Position numbers and translations under genes: made by a program | In this document: in pieces, positions 53,850 to 63,123 of the stretch | Position numbering within the stretch: the stretch's first letter is position 1 | Layout: every line of letters begins with the position of its first letter | NCBI GenBank assembly: GCA_016771945.1 | Contig: QZLF01000001.1 | Span: 1,259,447 to 1,323,446 of the forward strand | Direction: 5' to 3' | From: Candidatus Leucobacter sulfamidivorax | GTDB taxonomy: Bacteria > Actinomycetota > Actinomycetes > Actinomycetales > Microbacteriaceae | DNA length: 64,000 nt | The notes under the pieces: generated by a model | Told to the model about the DNA's origin: nothing | The model's input: the letters and a program-made list of their open reading frames with translations, nothing else | Database searches by the model: none

Positions 53850-54074
53850 GCAGCGATCCGGCCATCACCGGGGAGCCTTCGGAAGAACGGCGGCGCGGGG
53901 CGACCCGATCCGCCCAGTAGAACCGAACGGGTACGGCCCGTCACAGCCGAACGAAGTGGTCGGATCCGCCGCCTTTCCGGGGGCGGGTCGCGGCAAGCGG
54001 GGTGGTACCGCGGGGAGTGGATCGAGGATCCGCCTCTCGTCCCGGCGCGAAGCACCAGCAGCCCAGAGGACCAC
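53850..54074 (+). promoter_or_regulatory. T-box riboswitch (tRNA-Ile sensing) controlling ileS
   Basis: The T-box core GGTGGTACCGCGG is at 54001-54013. Stem I is very short: CCGG (53858-53861), loop CCATCA, CCGG (53868-53871), with ATC (53864-53866) as the isoleucine specifier in the loop. Such short-stem T-boxes are typical of actinobacterial ileS and act on translation. CCTCT (54033-54037) can pair with the AGAGG (54065-54069) ribosome-binding site, giving a candidate sequestrator. Confidence 0.88.
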
Positions 54075-57000
54075 ATGCCCTACCCCAAGCAGTCGACCGC
54101 GCGGACCCCGAAGCACGCCGAGGGCGCGGCCTTCGGCATCAGCCCCTCGCCGAGCTTCCCCGAGATCGAGACGCGCGTGCTCGACTACTGGAAGCGGGAT
54201 GACACCTTCCGCGAGTCGATCAGGCGGCGCGAGGGCGGGCCCGAGTGGGTCTTCAACGACGGGCCGCCCTTCGCCAACGGGCTACCGCACTACGGCCACC
54301 TGCTCACCGGCTACGCCAAGGACGTCTTCCCGCGCTTCCAGACCATGCGCGGCAAGAAGGTCGAGCGCCGCTTCGGCTGGGACACGCACGGCCTGCCCGC
54401 CGAGCTCGAGGCGATGAAGCAGCTCGGCATCACCGAGAAGAGCGAGATCGAGGAGATGGGGATCGCGGCCTTCAACGCGAAGGCGCGCGAGTCGGTGCTC
54501 TTCTACACGAAGGAGTGGGAGGAGTACGTCACCCGCCAGGCGCGCTGGGTCGACTTCGAGAACGACTACAAGACCCTGAACCTCGGCTTCATGGAGAGCG
54601 TCATCTGGGCCTTCAAGGAGCTGTACGACAAGGGCCTCGCCTACGAGGGCCACCGCGTGCTGCCCTACTGCTGGCGCGACGAGACGCCGCTGTCGAACCA
54701 CGAGCTGCGCATGGACGACGACGTCTATCAGATGCGGCAGGATCCCTCGGTCACGGTCGCCTTCCCGCTCACGGGATCGCGCGCCGCGGAGCTCGGGATC
54801 GAGGGGGTGCGCGCCCTCGCCTGGACCACGACGCCCTGGACGCTGCCGACGAACCTCGCGCTCGCGGTCGGGCCCGCGATCGAGTACGCGGTCGTGCCGG
54901 CCGGGGACGTCAGCTACCTGCTGGCCGCCGATCTGGTGGGCGGGTACGCGAAGGAGCTCGGCTACGAGTCGGCAGCCGACGCGAACGCCGCCGCCCTGCG
55001 CACCGTCATCGGCGCCGAGCTCGCGGACGTGCGCTACGAGCGCCTCTTCGACTACTACGCCGACGCAGAGGTCTGGGGCACCGAGCGCGCCTGGCGGATC
55101 CTCGTCGACGACTACGTCTCGACCTCCGACGGCACCGGCATCGTCCACCAGGCGCCCGCCTACGGCGAGGACGACATGCGCATCACCGGCGAGGCCGGCA
55201 TCCCGGTCATCGTGAGCCTCGACGACGGCGGCCGCTTCCTGCCGTCCGTCGGCGATGTTGCGGGTGAACTCTGGATGGACGCCAACCGGCCGCTGATCCG
55301 CCTCATCCGCGAAAAGGGCCGGCTGCTGCGCGAGGCGAGCTACGAGCACAGCTACCCGCACTGCTGGAGGTGCCGCAATCCGCTCATCTACAAGGCGGTG
55401 TCGAGCTGGTTCGTGCGCGTCACCGAGATCAAGGACCGCCTCCTCGAGACGAACGAGGAGATCACCTGGGTGCCGGCGAACGTCAAGCACGGCCAGTTCG
55501 GCAAGTGGCTCGAGGGCGCGCGCGACTGGTCGGTGAGCCGCAACCGCTACTGGGGCAGCCCGATCCCGGTGTGGAAGAGCGACGACCCCGAGCACCCGCG
55601 CGTCGACGTCTACGGCTCGGTGGCCGAGCTCGAGCGCGACTTCGGCGCGCTGCCCGTGAACGAGGCGGGCGAGGTCGACCTGCACCGCCCGTACATCGAC
55701 GCCCTCACGCGGCCGAACCCCGACGACCCGACGGGGCGATCCACCATGCGACGCATCGAGGACGTCTTCGACGTCTGGTTCGACTCGGGATCGATGCCCT
55801 TCGCCCAGGCGCACTACCCCTTCGAGAACCGGGAATGGTTCGACACCCACCAGCCCGCGGACTTCATCGTCGAGTACATCGGGCAGACCCGCGGCTGGTT
55901 CTACGTGATGCATGTGCTCGCGGTGGCCCTGTTCGATCGCCCGGCCTTCAAGAACGTCATCAGCCACGGCATCGTGCTCGGCTCCGACGGCAACAAGATG
56001 TCGAAGAGCCTGCGCAACTACCCCGACGTGAACGAGGTCTTCGAGCGCGACGGCTCGGACGCGATGCGCTGGTTCCTCATGGCCTCGTCCGTCGTGCGCG
56101 GCGGCAACCTCGTCGTGACCGAGGAGGGGATCCGCGAGGGGGCGCGGCAGTTCATCCTGCCGCTGTGGAGCACGTGGTACTTCTTCACCCTCTACGCCAA
56201 TGCCGATAGCGCAAGCGCTGTCGGGGCCAATGCCGATGGCGCAAGCGCTGTCGAGGCCGACGCCGATAGTGCAGGTGCTGTCGGGGCGAACGCCGACGGC
56301 CTGGAAGCCGAATGGCGCACGGACAGCACGGATCCGCTGGACCGCTACATCCTCGCGAAGACGGGCGCGCTCGTGCGCGAGGTCGAGGCGCACCTCGAGG
56401 GGCTCGACACGACCTCGGCCGCCGAGGCGCTGCGCGAGTACGCCGAGGTGCTCACGAACTGGTACGTGCGCCGCTCGCGCGACCGCTTCTGGGAGGGCGT
56501 GCACGGGGAGAACGGCCGCGAGGAGAACCGGCGGGCCTTCGACACGCTCTACACCGTGCTCGAGACGCTCACCCGCGTCGCCGCGCCGCTGGCGCCGCTC
56601 GTGACCGAGGAGGTCTGGCGGGGCCTCACCGGCGGCCGCTCGGTGCACCTCGAGGACTGGCCCGACGCCGACGCCTTCCCCGTCGACGACGAGCTCGTGG
56701 CGGCCATGGACGAGCTCAGGCAGATCACCTCGCAGGCGCTCGCCCTGCGCAAGGCGAACCGCCTGCGCGTGCGGCTGCCGCTCGCGAAGCTCACGGTCGT
56801 CACCGCGCGCAAGGACGCGCTGAAGCCCTTCGCCGGGATCCTGCGCGAGGAGCTGAACGTGAAGCAGGTGAAGCTGAAGCGGCTGAAGGACGATTCGGCC
56901 GAGAAGCACGGCGTCGTGCACACCCTCACCGTGAACGCCCGCGCAGCGGGGCCGCGGCTCGGCAGGGACGTGCAGACCGTGATCAAGGCCGCGAAGGCGG

Positions 57001-57470
57001 GGGACTGGTCCGAGGCGGACGGCGTCGTGACGGCGGGCGGCATCGCCCTCGAGCCGCACGAGTACGAGCTCGCGCTCTCGGTCGGCGGCGCGGATGCCGG
57101 CGAGGGGGCGGATCGCGACGCCCTGGGCCTCCTCCCCGGCGGCGGCTTCGTGCTGCTGCGCACCGAGACCACCCCCGAGCTCGAGGCGGAGGGCATCGCC
57201 CGCGACGCGATCCGCGCCGTGCAGGAGGCGCGCAAGAGCGCGGGTCTCGACGTCAGCGACCGCATCGCGCTCGCGCTGGCGACGGCCGAGCACGCCGCGG
57301 CGCTCGAGGCGCACGCGGAGCTGATCGCGGCCGAGACGCTGGCCGTGGACCTGCGGATCGCCGCGGTCGGTCCGGGGGACGAGGCGGGGACATTCACGAC
57401 CACGGCCGACGCGCTCGGCGTCGAAAAGGCTACGCTGGTCATCACCATCGACGTGAGCCGGAAGGGCTGA
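54075..57470 (+). CDS. ileS: Isoleucyl-tRNA synthetase
   Basis: This 1131-residue class Ia enzyme has HIGH-equivalent HYGH in [12 protein letters not shown] (about 74), [11 protein letters not shown] editing-domain start, [12 protein letters not shown], the KMSKS loop [10 protein letters not shown] (about 640), and a long C-terminal domain of the eukaryotic-like type found in actinobacteria. At residues 708-742, between core and anticodon domain, it carries a low-complexity insert of Asn/Ala/Asp/Gly/Ser/Val repeats encoded by a 30-bp tandem repeat. AGAGGA precedes the ATG and is probably under T-box control. Confidence 0.97.
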   Translation: MPYPKQSTARTPKHAEGAAFGISPSPSFPEIETRVLDYWKRDDTFRESIRRREGGPEWVFNDGPPFANGLPHYGHLLTGYAKDVFPRFQTMRGKKVERRFGWDTHGLPAELEAMKQLGITEKSEIEEMGIAAFNAKARESVLFYTKEWEEYVTRQARWVDFENDYKTLNLGFMESVIWAFKELYDKGLAYEGHRVLPYCWRDETPLSNHELRMDDDVYQMRQDPSVTVAFPLTGSRAAELGIEGVRALAWTTTPWTLPTNLALAVGPAIEYAVVPAGDVSYLLAADLVGGYAKELGYESAADANAAALRTVIGAELADVRYERLFDYYADAEVWGTERAWRILVDDYVSTSDGTGIVHQAPAYGEDDMRITGEAGIPVIVSLDDGGRFLPSVGDVAGELWMDANRPLIRLIREKGRLLREASYEHSYPHCWRCRNPLIYKAVSSWFVRVTEIKDRLLETNEEITWVPANVKHGQFGKWLEGARDWSVSRNRYWGSPIPVWKSDDPEHPRVDVYGSVAELERDFGALPVNEAGEVDLHRPYIDALTRPNPDDPTGRSTMRRIEDVFDVWFDSGSMPFAQAHYPFENREWFDTHQPADFIVEYIGQTRGWFYVMHVLAVALFDRPAFKNVISHGIVLGSDGNKMSKSLRNYPDVNEVFERDGSDAMRWFLMASSVVRGGNLVVTEEGIREGARQFILPLWSTWYFFTLYANADSASAVGANADGASAVEADADSAGAVGANADGLEAEWRTDSTDPLDRYILAKTGALVREVEAHLEGLDTTSAAEALREYAEVLTNWYVRRSRDRFWEGVHGENGREENRRAFDTLYTVLETLTRVAAPLAPLVTEEVWRGLTGGRSVHLEDWPDADAFPVDDELVAAMDELRQITSQALALRKANRLRVRLPLAKLTVVTARKDALKPFAGILREELNVKQVKLKRLKDDSAEKHGVVHTLTVNARAAGPRLGRDVQTVIKAAKAGDWSEADGVVTAGGIALEPHEYELALSVGGADAGEGADRDALGLLPGGGFVLLRTETTPELEAEGIARDAIRAVQEARKSAGLDVSDRIALALATAEHAAALEAHAELIAAETLAVDLRIAAVGPGDEAGTFTTTADALGVEKATLVITIDVSRKG
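56197..56300 (+). repeat. 30-bp tandem repeat with internal palindromes inside ileS
   Basis: Three units (56197-56226, 56227-56256, 56257-56286) and a partial fourth (56287-56300). Unit 1 contains AGCGC-AA-GCGCT extended by CCGAT/GTCGG, so each unit can fold as a hairpin. The repeat stays in frame, adding ten residues per unit. Confidence 0.9.
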
Positions 57471-57472
57471 GC

Positions 57473-58825
57473 ATGACGGCCGCAGAGCAAGCCGCGCAGC
57501 GAGTCTACGACGAGCTGCTGACCCGGATCGGGGAGGCGAGCCCCCGCCCGCGCATCGAGCCGGCGCGGCGCCTCGCCGAGCTCGCGGGCACCCCGCAACT
57601 CTCGTATCCGGTGATCCAGGTCGCGGGGACGAACGGGAAAACGTCGACGAGTCGCGCGATCGAGTCGCTGCTGCGGGCGCACGGCCTGCGCACGGGCCTC
57701 TTCACGAGCCCCCACCTCGTCAGCTTCACCGAGCGCTTCCAGGTCGACGGCGCGCCGATCGGCGGGCAGCAGCTCGCCGAGGCGTGGGGCGAGCTGCAGC
57801 TGCCGCTCCAGGTGGTGGACGCGGAGCTCGAGGCGGCCGGACAGAGCCCCATCACCTTCTTCGAGGCGCTCGCCGTGCTCGCCTTCACCCTCTTCGCCGA
57901 CGCGCCCGTCGACGTCGCGGTGATCGAGGTCGGGATGGGCGGGGAGTGGGACGCGACGAACATCGCCGACGCGCAGATCGCCGTCTTCACGCCGATCGAT
58001 CTCGACCACACGGCGATCCTCGGGCCGGATGTCGGGGCGATCGCGCGCACGAAGGCGGGCATCGTCAAGCCCGGCTCCACCGTCGTGTCGGCGGCGCAGG
58101 AGCCCGAGGCCCTGAGCGAGATCGCCGAGGCCGCCGCGTATCACGAGGCCCACCTGTACGTCGCGGGCCGGGACTTCGGCATCGTCGACGACCGGCTCGC
58201 GGTCGGCGGCCGGCAGCTCGACGCGCGGGGCCTGAACGGCCACGCCTACGATCCGGCCTTCGTGCCGCTGCACGGGGTGCACCAGGCCGAGAACGTCGTG
58301 CTCGCGATCGCCGCGGTCGAGGCGTTCCTCGGAGCCGAGCGGCCGATCCCCGAGGAGGTGCTCGACGAGGGGCTCGGTCAGCTCACCTCGCCGGGACGCC
58401 TGCAGCTCATCGGCACCGATCCCGTCGTCTACGTCGACGCGGCGCACAACCCGCACGGCGCCGAGGCGCTCGCCCGGGCCGTGACCGAGAGCTTCACCTT
58501 CGCCGAGCTCGCGCTCGTCGTCGGCGTGCTGGGGGAGAAGGACGCGACGGGCCTCCTGCAGGCGCTCGCGCCGATCGCGGATCGGGTGATCCTCACGGCC
58601 GTGGACTCCCCGCGCAGCCGCGACGTCACCGCGCTCGCCGAGTCGGCCGAGGAGGCGTTCGGGGGGCTGCCGCTCGAGATCGCGGACGCCCTGCCCGAGG
58701 CCCTTGACCGCGCGCGCGCCTGGGCGACGCAGGCCGAGGGGCGCGCCGTGCTCGTGGCCGGGTCCGTGCTGCTCGCCGGCGAGGCGATCGCGCACGCCCG
58801 CGCCGAGGGCTGGGGGCTCGCGTGA
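57473..58825 (+). CDS. folC: Folylpolyglutamate / dihydrofolate synthase
   Basis: This 450-residue Mur-ligase-fold enzyme adds glutamate to folates. The P-loop is VAGTNGKTSTSRAI (about 47-58); VEVGMGGEWDATN-like segment IEVGMGGEWDATN (about 153) and DLDHTAILG follow, and YVDAAHNPHG marks the C-terminal domain. It starts 3 bases after ileS and overlaps the next gene by 4. Confidence 0.95.
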   Translation: MTAAEQAAQRVYDELLTRIGEASPRPRIEPARRLAELAGTPQLSYPVIQVAGTNGKTSTSRAIESLLRAHGLRTGLFTSPHLVSFTERFQVDGAPIGGQQLAEAWGELQLPLQVVDAELEAAGQSPITFFEALAVLAFTLFADAPVDVAVIEVGMGGEWDATNIADAQIAVFTPIDLDHTAILGPDVGAIARTKAGIVKPGSTVVSAAQEPEALSEIAEAAAYHEAHLYVAGRDFGIVDDRLAVGGRQLDARGLNGHAYDPAFVPLHGVHQAENVVLAIAAVEAFLGAERPIPEEVLDEGLGQLTSPGRLQLIGTDPVVYVDAAHNPHGAEALARAVTESFTFAELALVVGVLGEKDATGLLQALAPIADRVILTAVDSPRSRDVTALAESAEEAFGGLPLEIADALPEALDRARAWATQAEGRAVLVAGSVLLAGEAIAHARAEGWGLA

Positions 58826-59313
58826 GCGCGTCCGCGCCGAACGGCAGCGCTCCCGGGGGCGACGAGCTGCCGCTGTCTCCCTCCGAGACCTTCGCGCACA
58901 ACAGCGCGATGCGGGTCTCGGGCGGTGCGCGCGACGGCTCGGCCATGAAGACGCAGCGAGCGCTCGCCTCGATCGTGCTCGGCTTCGAGCTCATCGTCGT
59001 GTTCCTGATCGGCATGACCGTCTTCGGCCTCGGCATCCTCGAGCCGCGCGAGCTCGGCATCTGGGGCGGGCTCGGCCTCTGCGCGCTCATCGTCGTGGCG
59101 CTCGGCCTCATGCGCTTCGGCCGCGTCGGCATCGTGCTCGGCTGGGTCGTGCACGGGCTCGTGCTACTCAGCGGCATCGTGCTGCCCATGGCGCTCGTCG
59201 TCGGGGTGATCTTCACCGCGCTGTGGATCTACTGCATGGTGAAGGGCGCGCAGATCGACCGCAATCGCGAGCGGTACCTCGCGGAGCAGGAGGGCGATCC
59301 CGAGGCCCGCTAG
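58822..59313 (+). CDS. DUF4233 membrane protein
   Basis: This 163-residue protein has about four membrane segments after a 40-residue hydrophilic N-terminus. QRALASIVLGFELIVVFLIG is the family start. DUF4233 proteins are almost always encoded between folC and ndk in actinobacteria; their function is unknown. GTG overlaps the folC stop. Confidence 0.9.
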   Translation: MSASAPNGSAPGGDELPLSPSETFAHNSAMRVSGGARDGSAMKTQRALASIVLGFELIVVFLIGMTVFGLGILEPRELGIWGGLGLCALIVVALGLMRFGRVGIVLGWVVHGLVLLSGIVLPMALVVGVIFTALWIYCMVKGAQIDRNRERYLAEQEGDPEAR

Positions 59314-59375
59314 GCTGGTGAACCGGGGAAGACGCCCCGATGGCTTTCGAGCGACCCGAGTGTGAGGAGTCCGCA

Positions 59376-59792
59376 TTGTCCGCTGAAGAGACGCTGATCC
59401 TGGTCAAGCCCGACGGGGTGGCGCGTGGGCTCACCGGCGAGATCCTGCGTCGAGTCGAAGCGAAAGGCTACGTCATCGCCGACCTGCGCATGGTGCGGGC
59501 GCCGCGCGAGCTGCTCGAGGCCCACTACGAGGAGCACCAGGGCAAGCCCTTCTTCGAGCCGCTCGTCGAGTTCATGATGTCGGGGCCGATCGTCGCCGTG
59601 CGCGCGACGGGCGACCGCGTGATCGAGGGCTTCCGCTCGCTCGCCGGCGCGACCGATCCCACCGTCGCGGCGCCGGGCACGATCCGCGGCGATCTCGGGC
59701 GCGACTGGGGGCTGAACGTGCAGCAGAACCTCGTGCACGGCAGCGACTCGACGCTCTCGGCCGAGCGCGAGCTGGCGCTCTGGTTCGGATAG
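59376..59792 (+). CDS. ndk: Nucleoside diphosphate kinase
   Basis: This 138-residue enzyme balances NTP pools. The phosphorylated histidine lies in NLVHGSDS (about residue 116). LILVKPDGVARGLTGEI is the N-terminal signature. The start is TTG at 59376, because GAGGAG sits 6 bases upstream and this gives the usual family length; an ATG at 59340 would add 12 unsupported residues. Confidence 0.96.
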   Translation: MSAEETLILVKPDGVARGLTGEILRRVEAKGYVIADLRMVRAPRELLEAHYEEHQGKPFFEPLVEFMMSGPIVAVRATGDRVIEGFRSLAGATDPTVAAPGTIRGDLGRDWGLNVQQNLVHGSDSTLSAERELALWFG

Positions 59793-59796
59793 CGGT

Positions 59797-61011
59797 GTGC
59801 CCCGGCCGCTGAGCCCGTCGAACGGCCTGAGCGCGGCGGAGGCGCGTCGCGTCGCCATCGCGGCGCAGGGCTTCGCCGCCTCGCCGCGCCTCCGGAAGCG
59901 GCGACCGTTCGACCCGGCGCTCGACCGGCTGCACGTGCTGCAGATCGACTCCGTCAACGTCTTCGCGCGCAGCCACTACCTGCCGGTCTTCTCCCGGCAC
60001 GGCGCCTACGACGCCGAGGCGCTCGACCGGCTGCTCTGGCGCAGCGGCGAGTTCACCGAGTACTGGGCGCACGAGGCCGCGTTCATCCCGGTGGCGGATC
60101 GGGCGCTGTTCGGCTGGCGGATGGACGACTTCCGCGCGCGGGACCTCCGCGTCTGGCGCACGCCGGCGCTCGCCCCCGCGGTCGAGACCGTGCGCGCCAA
60201 GCTCGCGGCCGACGGGCCGCAGTTCGTGCGCGAGCTCGAGGACGAGGCGCGCGGCGCTCGCGGACCCTGGTGGGACTGGAGCGAGACGAAGCGCGCCGTC
60301 GAGTGGCTCTTCGCGACGGGCGAGGTGGTCTCGGCGGGCCGCGAGGGCTTCCAGCGGCGCTACGCGCTGGCCGAGCAGGTGCTGCCGCCGCAGGCCCTCG
60401 TCCCGGTGCCGCGCGAGGACGCGCAGCGTGCCCTCGTCGAGCGGGCGGCCCGGTCGCTCGGGGTGGCGACGCTCGCCGATCTGGCCGACTACCACCGCAT
60501 GCGCACGAGCGAGGCGAGGGTCGCGGTGGCGCGCCTCGAGGAGGAGGGGACGCTGCTGCCCGCGACCGTCGAGGGCTGGACGACGGCCTCGGGCCGGCCG
60601 GAGCCGGCCTGGATCCACCGCGACGCGCGCGTGCCCTCGCGCCTGACGCCCGACGCGCTGCTCACGCCGTTCGACCCGCTCGTCTGGTTCAGGCCGAGGG
60701 CCGAGCGGATCTTCGACTTCCACTACCGCATCGAGATCTACACGCCGAAGGAGAAGCGGCGCTACGGCTACTACTGCCTGCCCCTCATGGTCGGCGGGCA
60801 TCTCGCGGGGCGCATCGACCTCAAGGCCGATCGGGCCGGCCGCGAACTGCTCGTGCAGGCGGCGTGGCGGGAGGATCGCGCGCCCGCGCGCACGGCGGAG
60901 GCCGCGCAGTCCCTGCTCGCCGATGCCGCGGCCTGGCAGGGACTGGAGCGCGTGCGCGTCAGCGGGGTCGGGAACCTCGCGCTGCCGGAGGCCTTCGACG
61001 CCGCGGGTTGA
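59797..61011 (+). CDS. YcaQ-like winged-helix DNA glycosylase
   Basis: This 404-residue protein belongs to the HTH_42/YcaQ family, whose members unhook interstrand DNA crosslinks or alkylated bases. The catalytic Q-x-D element appears as LQIDSVNV (about 49-56). FTEYWAHEAAFIP and PFDPLVWFRPRAERIF are family blocks. It starts 4 bases after ndk, so they may be co-transcribed. Confidence 0.9.
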   Translation: MPRPLSPSNGLSAAEARRVAIAAQGFAASPRLRKRRPFDPALDRLHVLQIDSVNVFARSHYLPVFSRHGAYDAEALDRLLWRSGEFTEYWAHEAAFIPVADRALFGWRMDDFRARDLRVWRTPALAPAVETVRAKLAADGPQFVRELEDEARGARGPWWDWSETKRAVEWLFATGEVVSAGREGFQRRYALAEQVLPPQALVPVPREDAQRALVERAARSLGVATLADLADYHRMRTSEARVAVARLEEEGTLLPATVEGWTTASGRPEPAWIHRDARVPSRLTPDALLTPFDPLVWFRPRAERIFDFHYRIEIYTPKEKRRYGYYCLPLMVGGHLAGRIDLKADRAGRELLVQAAWREDRAPARTAEAAQSLLADAAAWQGLERVRVSGVGNLALPEAFDAAG

Positions 61012-61054
61012 GGCGTCGCAGCGAGTCGCGGCGTCACCGCAACTCGCCGTGCCC

Positions 61055-61723
61055 TCAGCCGAGCTGCTCTCGAACGGCGCCGAGCACCCCCTTCGGGTCG
61101 TCCGCCCAGAAGCGCAGCCGAGTCACCTCGTGCTCGCCGCCCTTCGGCGGCAGGCCGGGCAGCACGATGCGGGTCGGGCGCTCGAAGGCGATCTCGAGGT
61201 TCGTCTCGTGGCCGATCCGCACCGCGCAGATCCGCTCGCCGTCCTCTTCGAAGACGCGCTTCGGCTTGTTCTTCGGGTCGTTCGGGTCGACGCTCGTCGG
61301 GTGCACCCGGATCGAGGCGAAATCCTCCCACGGCACGTGGATCTCGATCTCCAATCCCTCCCGCACCCGGATGCCGTCGGGGCCGACCGTGTGCGGCCGG
61401 GTGAGGTAAGCGCAGAGGAGGCCGAACATCCAGGTGAGGCCCCAGATCCCGAGCACGAGAAAGCCGATGCGCACGGGAGGCCACTGGTGCACGAGGAAGT
61501 CGATGATCGGGATCTCGACGGCCGACAGCACGATGAAGACGATCAGCACCGTCAGCACGGGACGGTGATAGCGGAAGCCGCGCGCGCCCGGGGCGATCTT
61601 CGGCCGCCGCGCGACGAAGCGCCAGAGGCTCTCGTAGACCCGCTTCTCCATCGCCGTGACCCGGCGCATCGTGTCGCGGGCGCGCACTGCGGCCCTCGCG
61701 GGGGGAGCGGCTTCACTCGTCAC
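61055..61723 (-). CDS. Membrane protein with PH-like C-terminal domain
   Basis: This 222-residue protein has two membrane segments (about 53-78 and 82-108) and a C-terminal beta-rich domain (VGPDGIRVREGLEIEIHVPWEDF) resembling bacterial PH domains. It overlaps the MarR gene stop by 11 bases and starts with GTG. The MarR protein may control it. Function unknown. Confidence 0.78.
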   Translation of the reverse strand: MTSEAAPPARAAVRARDTMRRVTAMEKRVYESLWRFVARRPKIAPGARGFRYHRPVLTVLIVFIVLSAVEIPIIDFLVHQWPPVRIGFLVLGIWGLTWMFGLLCAYLTRPHTVGPDGIRVREGLEIEIHVPWEDFASIRVHPTSVDPNDPKNKPKRVFEEDGERICAVRIGHETNLEIAFERPTRIVLPGLPPKGGEHEVTRLRFWADDPKGVLGAVREQLG

Positions 61724-62207
61724 CGGCGGGCTCCACGTCGTCGTACGCGGGGCTGCCGCCGGCGTACAGCTCGGCCAGCTTCGCGAGCACGGCGTCCAGG
61801 CCGCGCTCGAAGGCCGCGCGATCGACGGGTGCGACGGCGGATCGGATCTCGTCGTCGAGCGCGCCGTGATCGCGCTGCATGCGCGCCATCATCTCTCCGG
61901 CGAGCGGTGTGAGGGTGACGAGCACGGCGCGGCGATCCTCGGGATGCGGAGCCCGGCGCAGGTAGCCGAGGGGCTCGAGCGCGTCCACGAGGGCCGAGAC
62001 GCTGCGCGGCGTGATCCCGAGCTCCTCGGAGAGGGCGCGCTGGGTGAGCGGCCCGCGGTGCTGCAGCACCCACAGCAGGTGCACCCGGCTCGGGGTGAGG
62101 GCGGTGCCCGCGAAGGCGCGGCCCATGTCGCGCTGCAGCAGCTCGCCGATGGCGAGCAGGCGGTCCAGGATCGGATCGGGCGGGGGCGTCGTGCGCGCGG
62201 TGACCAT
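61713..62207 (-). CDS. MarR-family transcriptional regulator
   Basis: This 164-residue dimeric winged-helix regulator has LTPSRVHLLWVLQHRGPLTQ, then ALSEELGITPRSVSALVDALEPLGYLRR and the wing [13 protein letters not shown]. Such proteins repress their own and neighbouring genes until a ligand binds. A perfect palindrome lies 20 bases upstream. Confidence 0.93.
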   Translation of the reverse strand: MVTARTTPPPDPILDRLLAIGELLQRDMGRAFAGTALTPSRVHLLWVLQHRGPLTQRALSEELGITPRSVSALVDALEPLGYLRRAPHPEDRRAVLVTLTPLAGEMMARMQRDHGALDDEIRSAVAPVDRAAFERGLDAVLAKLAELYAGGSPAYDDVEPAGDE

Positions 62208-62227
62208 GATAGAGAGCCTAGCTCATT

Positions 62228-62242
62228 GTTACATAATGTAAC
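62228..62242. promoter_or_regulatory. MarR operator palindrome
   Basis: Perfect GTTACAT-A-ATGTAAC in an AT-rich island between the MarR gene and a divergent membrane-protein gene. Confidence 0.75.
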
Positions 62243-62327
62243 TATTTTGGTTCTGGCGCTACTCCCGCCGTAGCCCGTCCCGGGTGATTAGCATGGCGAT
62301 GTGGAGAGGCGTGCGCGGTGGGGCGCG

Positions 62328-62894
62328 ATGAGCTGGGTCGGGGTGCTGCTCGCCATCGGCGCGGTGCAGCTGGTGCGGGCGCAGTGGTTCGACGGGGCGG
62401 TCTTCCTCGGAGTCGCGGCACTGCTGGCGATCGACACGATCCGCCGACCGGCCGGCGACCGCGGCCTGAGCCGCTCGCTCGCGAGGCCCGACCGCCGGTG
62501 GCTCTGGGGCGGAGCGGCGCTCGTCGGGGTGCTCGCCTGCCTGTCGCCGCGGCACTCCCCGCTCATGCAGCTGCTCGTCTGCGCGGTGGGCGTCGCGGCG
62601 CTCGTGCTGGCCTGGCTGCGGGGGAGCGCGCCCGCCGCCCCCTGGTCGCCGGGCCTGCGCAGGCTCGGCTGGGCCTGGGGCACGATCGTGATCCTCGGCT
62701 GCCTCTGGGAGCTCGCGCAGTTCATCGTCGGCCTGGTGCACCCGCAGGATCCCGCCTTCGCGCTGAGCAATCTCCTGGATCCGCTGCTCGCGAGCTGGCC
62801 CGGGCGGGTCGTGTTCATCGCGCTCTGGGTCGCAGGGGGCTGCTTCCTCGTGCGGCGGGGACGGGTGCACGATCGCGGGCGGAGCCGGGCATGA
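62328..62894 (+). CDS. Hypothetical membrane protein
   Basis: A 188-residue protein with about five membrane segments; MSWVGVLLAIGAVQLVRAQW starts it. ATG at 62328 follows GGTGGGG and is preferred over GTG at 62301. It overlaps the next gene by 4 bases and is divergent from the MarR regulator, whose operator lies in the shared spacer. Function unknown. Confidence 0.75.
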   Translation: MSWVGVLLAIGAVQLVRAQWFDGAVFLGVAALLAIDTIRRPAGDRGLSRSLARPDRRWLWGGAALVGVLACLSPRHSPLMQLLVCAVGVAALVLAWLRGSAPAAPWSPGLRRLGWAWGTIVILGCLWELAQFIVGLVHPQDPAFALSNLLDPLLASWPGRVVFIALWVAGGCFLVRRGRVHDRGRSRA

Positions 62895-63103
62895 TCCTCA
62901 GCGTCGTCGTCTTCGCGGCGTGCGGGGTCGCGCTCGCGGTCGCCGCGATGCTCGTGCGCCGCACGGATCCCGAGGCCACCGTCACGAGCCTCTTTGACCG
63001 GATGATGGCGGATCGCACCGTGCGCGTCGCCGTGCTGCTCTGCTGGTGGTGGCTCGGCTGGCACTTCCTCGGCGGGCAGACCACCGAGGCGTCGCTGCCC
63101 TGA
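62891..63103 (+). CDS. Small membrane protein (DUF6186-like)
   Basis: This 70-residue protein has two membrane segments (about 2-20 and 45-60) around a hydrophilic DPEATVTSLFDRMMADRTVR, typical of the small DUF6186 family paired with the preceding type of membrane protein in Micrococcales. The ATGA overlap suggests the two work together. Confidence 0.75.
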   Translation: MILSVVVFAACGVALAVAAMLVRRTDPEATVTSLFDRMMADRTVRVAVLLCWWWLGWHFLGGQTTEASLP

Positions 63104-63123
63104 GCGTTCGATAGGGTCGAGGC

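Noticed and set aside
53355..54074. Upstream extension of ileS by about 240 codons
   Set aside because: The stretch contains the T-box and divergent leader; ileS has a good ribosome-binding site at 54065 and family start at 54075.
56197..56300. CRISPR-like array
   Set aside because: The repeat units are contiguous without spacers and lie in frame inside ileS; no cas genes are present.
59340..59375. ATG start for ndk 12 codons upstream
   Set aside because: No ribosome-binding site precedes it, and the added residues fall outside the conserved Ndk N-terminus; TTG at 59376 has GAGGAG.
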